From positions 1 through 5,990 of the forward strand of contig WFMU01000015.1 of NCBI GenBank assembly GCA_015488935.1: a stretch of 5,990 nt of DNA. Reading direction: 5' to 3'. Shown piece by piece: positions 5,486 to 5,990 of this stretch; positions within the stretch are counted from its first letter, which is position 1; every line of letters starts with the position of its first letter. The DNA is from Flavobacteriaceae bacterium (lineage in GTDB: Bacteria; Bacteroidota; Bacteroidia; Flavobacteriales; Flavobacteriaceae). Below the pieces are notes generated by a model. The model was not told the DNA's origin. It ran no database searches and worked only from the letters and a program-made list of their open reading frames with translations. The position numbers and the translations under genes were made by a program.

Positions 5486-5990
5486 ATGGGTTTTTGGACA
5501 TATATTGCACGAATTATACTACGAGGGAAATATATTATCTTACTAGTATTAGCAGCAATTACCTACTTTTTAGCATTACAAAGTAAAAATATACGACTTT
5601 CGCACTCCGAAGCAAACTTATTGCCAAGAGACCATATTGTTAACATAGAATACGATCATTTTTTATCTATTTTTGGAGAAGAAGGAAATCTTGTGATTAT
5701 GGCAGTAAAAGACCCTTCTATTTTTACAGCTAAAACATTTAATAATTGGAATAAACTATCTAAAGAATTAGGTAAATTTCCCGAAGTAGAAAGTGCTATT
5801 GCAATTGGCGATATAAAAAAATTAACTAAAGATGAAAAACTAAAAAAGTTTGTTGCAAAGCCATTGTTTAAAAAAAATCCAACAACAGATGCCGAAGTAT
5901 TAAAAATAAAAGATGAATTATTTAACAAACTACCTTTTTACAACAACCTGTTATTTAATAAAGAAACAGGAACAATTCGTACAGCAATTT
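5486..5990 (+). CDS. MMPL/RND-superfamily exporter, N-terminal part (runs off the window)
   Basis: The frame is open from the ATG at 5486 to the window end, giving 168 residues with no stop. It starts MGFWTYIARIILRGKYIILL, with a positively charged juxtamembrane segment and one transmembrane helix at about residues 15-32. An extracytoplasmic stretch follows, with LSHSEANLLPRDHIVNIEYDHFLSIFGEEGNLVIMAV at 38-74. This order (helix, 'NLLPxDH', then 'FxxxFGxxxNLVI') is typical of predicted RND-superfamily exporters related to MMPL and patched proteins. These carry two repeats of a helix, a large periplasmic loop and a block of helices, and usually have 750-1000 residues. They move lipids or hydrophobic compounds with proton coupling, but the substrate cannot be told from this fragment. 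The gene has its own -7 box and a short A-rich leader, so it probably opens a new transcription unit. Confidence 0.85.
   Translation, partial: MGFWTYIARIILRGKYIILLVLAAITYFLALQSKNIRLSHSEANLLPRDHIVNIEYDHFLSIFGEEGNLVIMAVKDPSIFTAKTFNNWNKLSKELGKFPEVESAIAIGDIKKLTKDEKLKKFVAKPLFKKNPTTDAEVLKIKDELFNKLPFYNNLLFNKETGTIRTAI

Noticed and set aside
5656..5928. Open reading frame on the - strand near the window end
   Set aside because: The + strand frame from 5486 encodes a recognisable MMPL-type exporter across the same bases.

Overview
The window looks like a chromosomal segment of a marine-type Flavobacteriaceae (phylum Bacteroidota). The grounds are the strongly AT-rich composition, start codons without Shine-Dalgarno sequences but with A/T-rich leaders, promoters of the Bacteroidota type (TAnnTTTG -7 box), signal peptides ending in ...AQ or ...TQ, a NagB/PIG-L fusion typical of the phylum, and degenerate 7-bp tandem repeats in the intergenic DNA. 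All five complete genes and the one partial gene lie on the + strand.

Layout. 1-170: non-coding leader with a heptamer repeat array (6-75), a GC-rich hairpin (76-91) and a good promoter. 171-875: pyrH (UMP kinase). 942-1496: frr (ribosome recycling factor), separated from pyrH by a possible attenuating hairpin. 1512-2396: a secreted protein of unknown function. 2409-3152: a secreted thioredoxin-fold protein with a CKPC active site. These last two follow frr with gaps of only 15 and 12 bases, so 171-3152 is probably one transcription unit. 3153-3308: intergenic, with a weak promoter candidate. 3309-5219: a 636-residue fusion of a glucosamine-6-phosphate deaminase (NagB) domain to a PIG-L/LmbE deacetylase domain, followed by an intrinsic terminator. 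5220-5485: intergenic, with a second heptamer array followed by a GC-rich mini-hairpin and a good -7 box. 5486-5990: the 5' part of an MMPL/RND-type membrane exporter that runs off the window.

How the genes fit together. pyrH-frr is a classical housekeeping pair (pyrimidine nucleotide supply and ribosome recycling). The two envelope proteins downstream share its transcript but have no obvious functional tie to it. They may form a redox pair, because the unknown protein has exactly two cysteines in its mature part and the next gene encodes a thiol-disulfide protein. The NagB/PIG-L protein suggests amino-sugar catabolism.

I see no mobile element, CRISPR array, RNA gene or defence system. The points most worth a second look are the Asp-to-Thr change at a catalytic-triad position of the NagB domain, the two intergenic elements built alike (7-bp array, GC-rich hairpin, promoter), and the unknown protein/thioredoxin pair behind frr.
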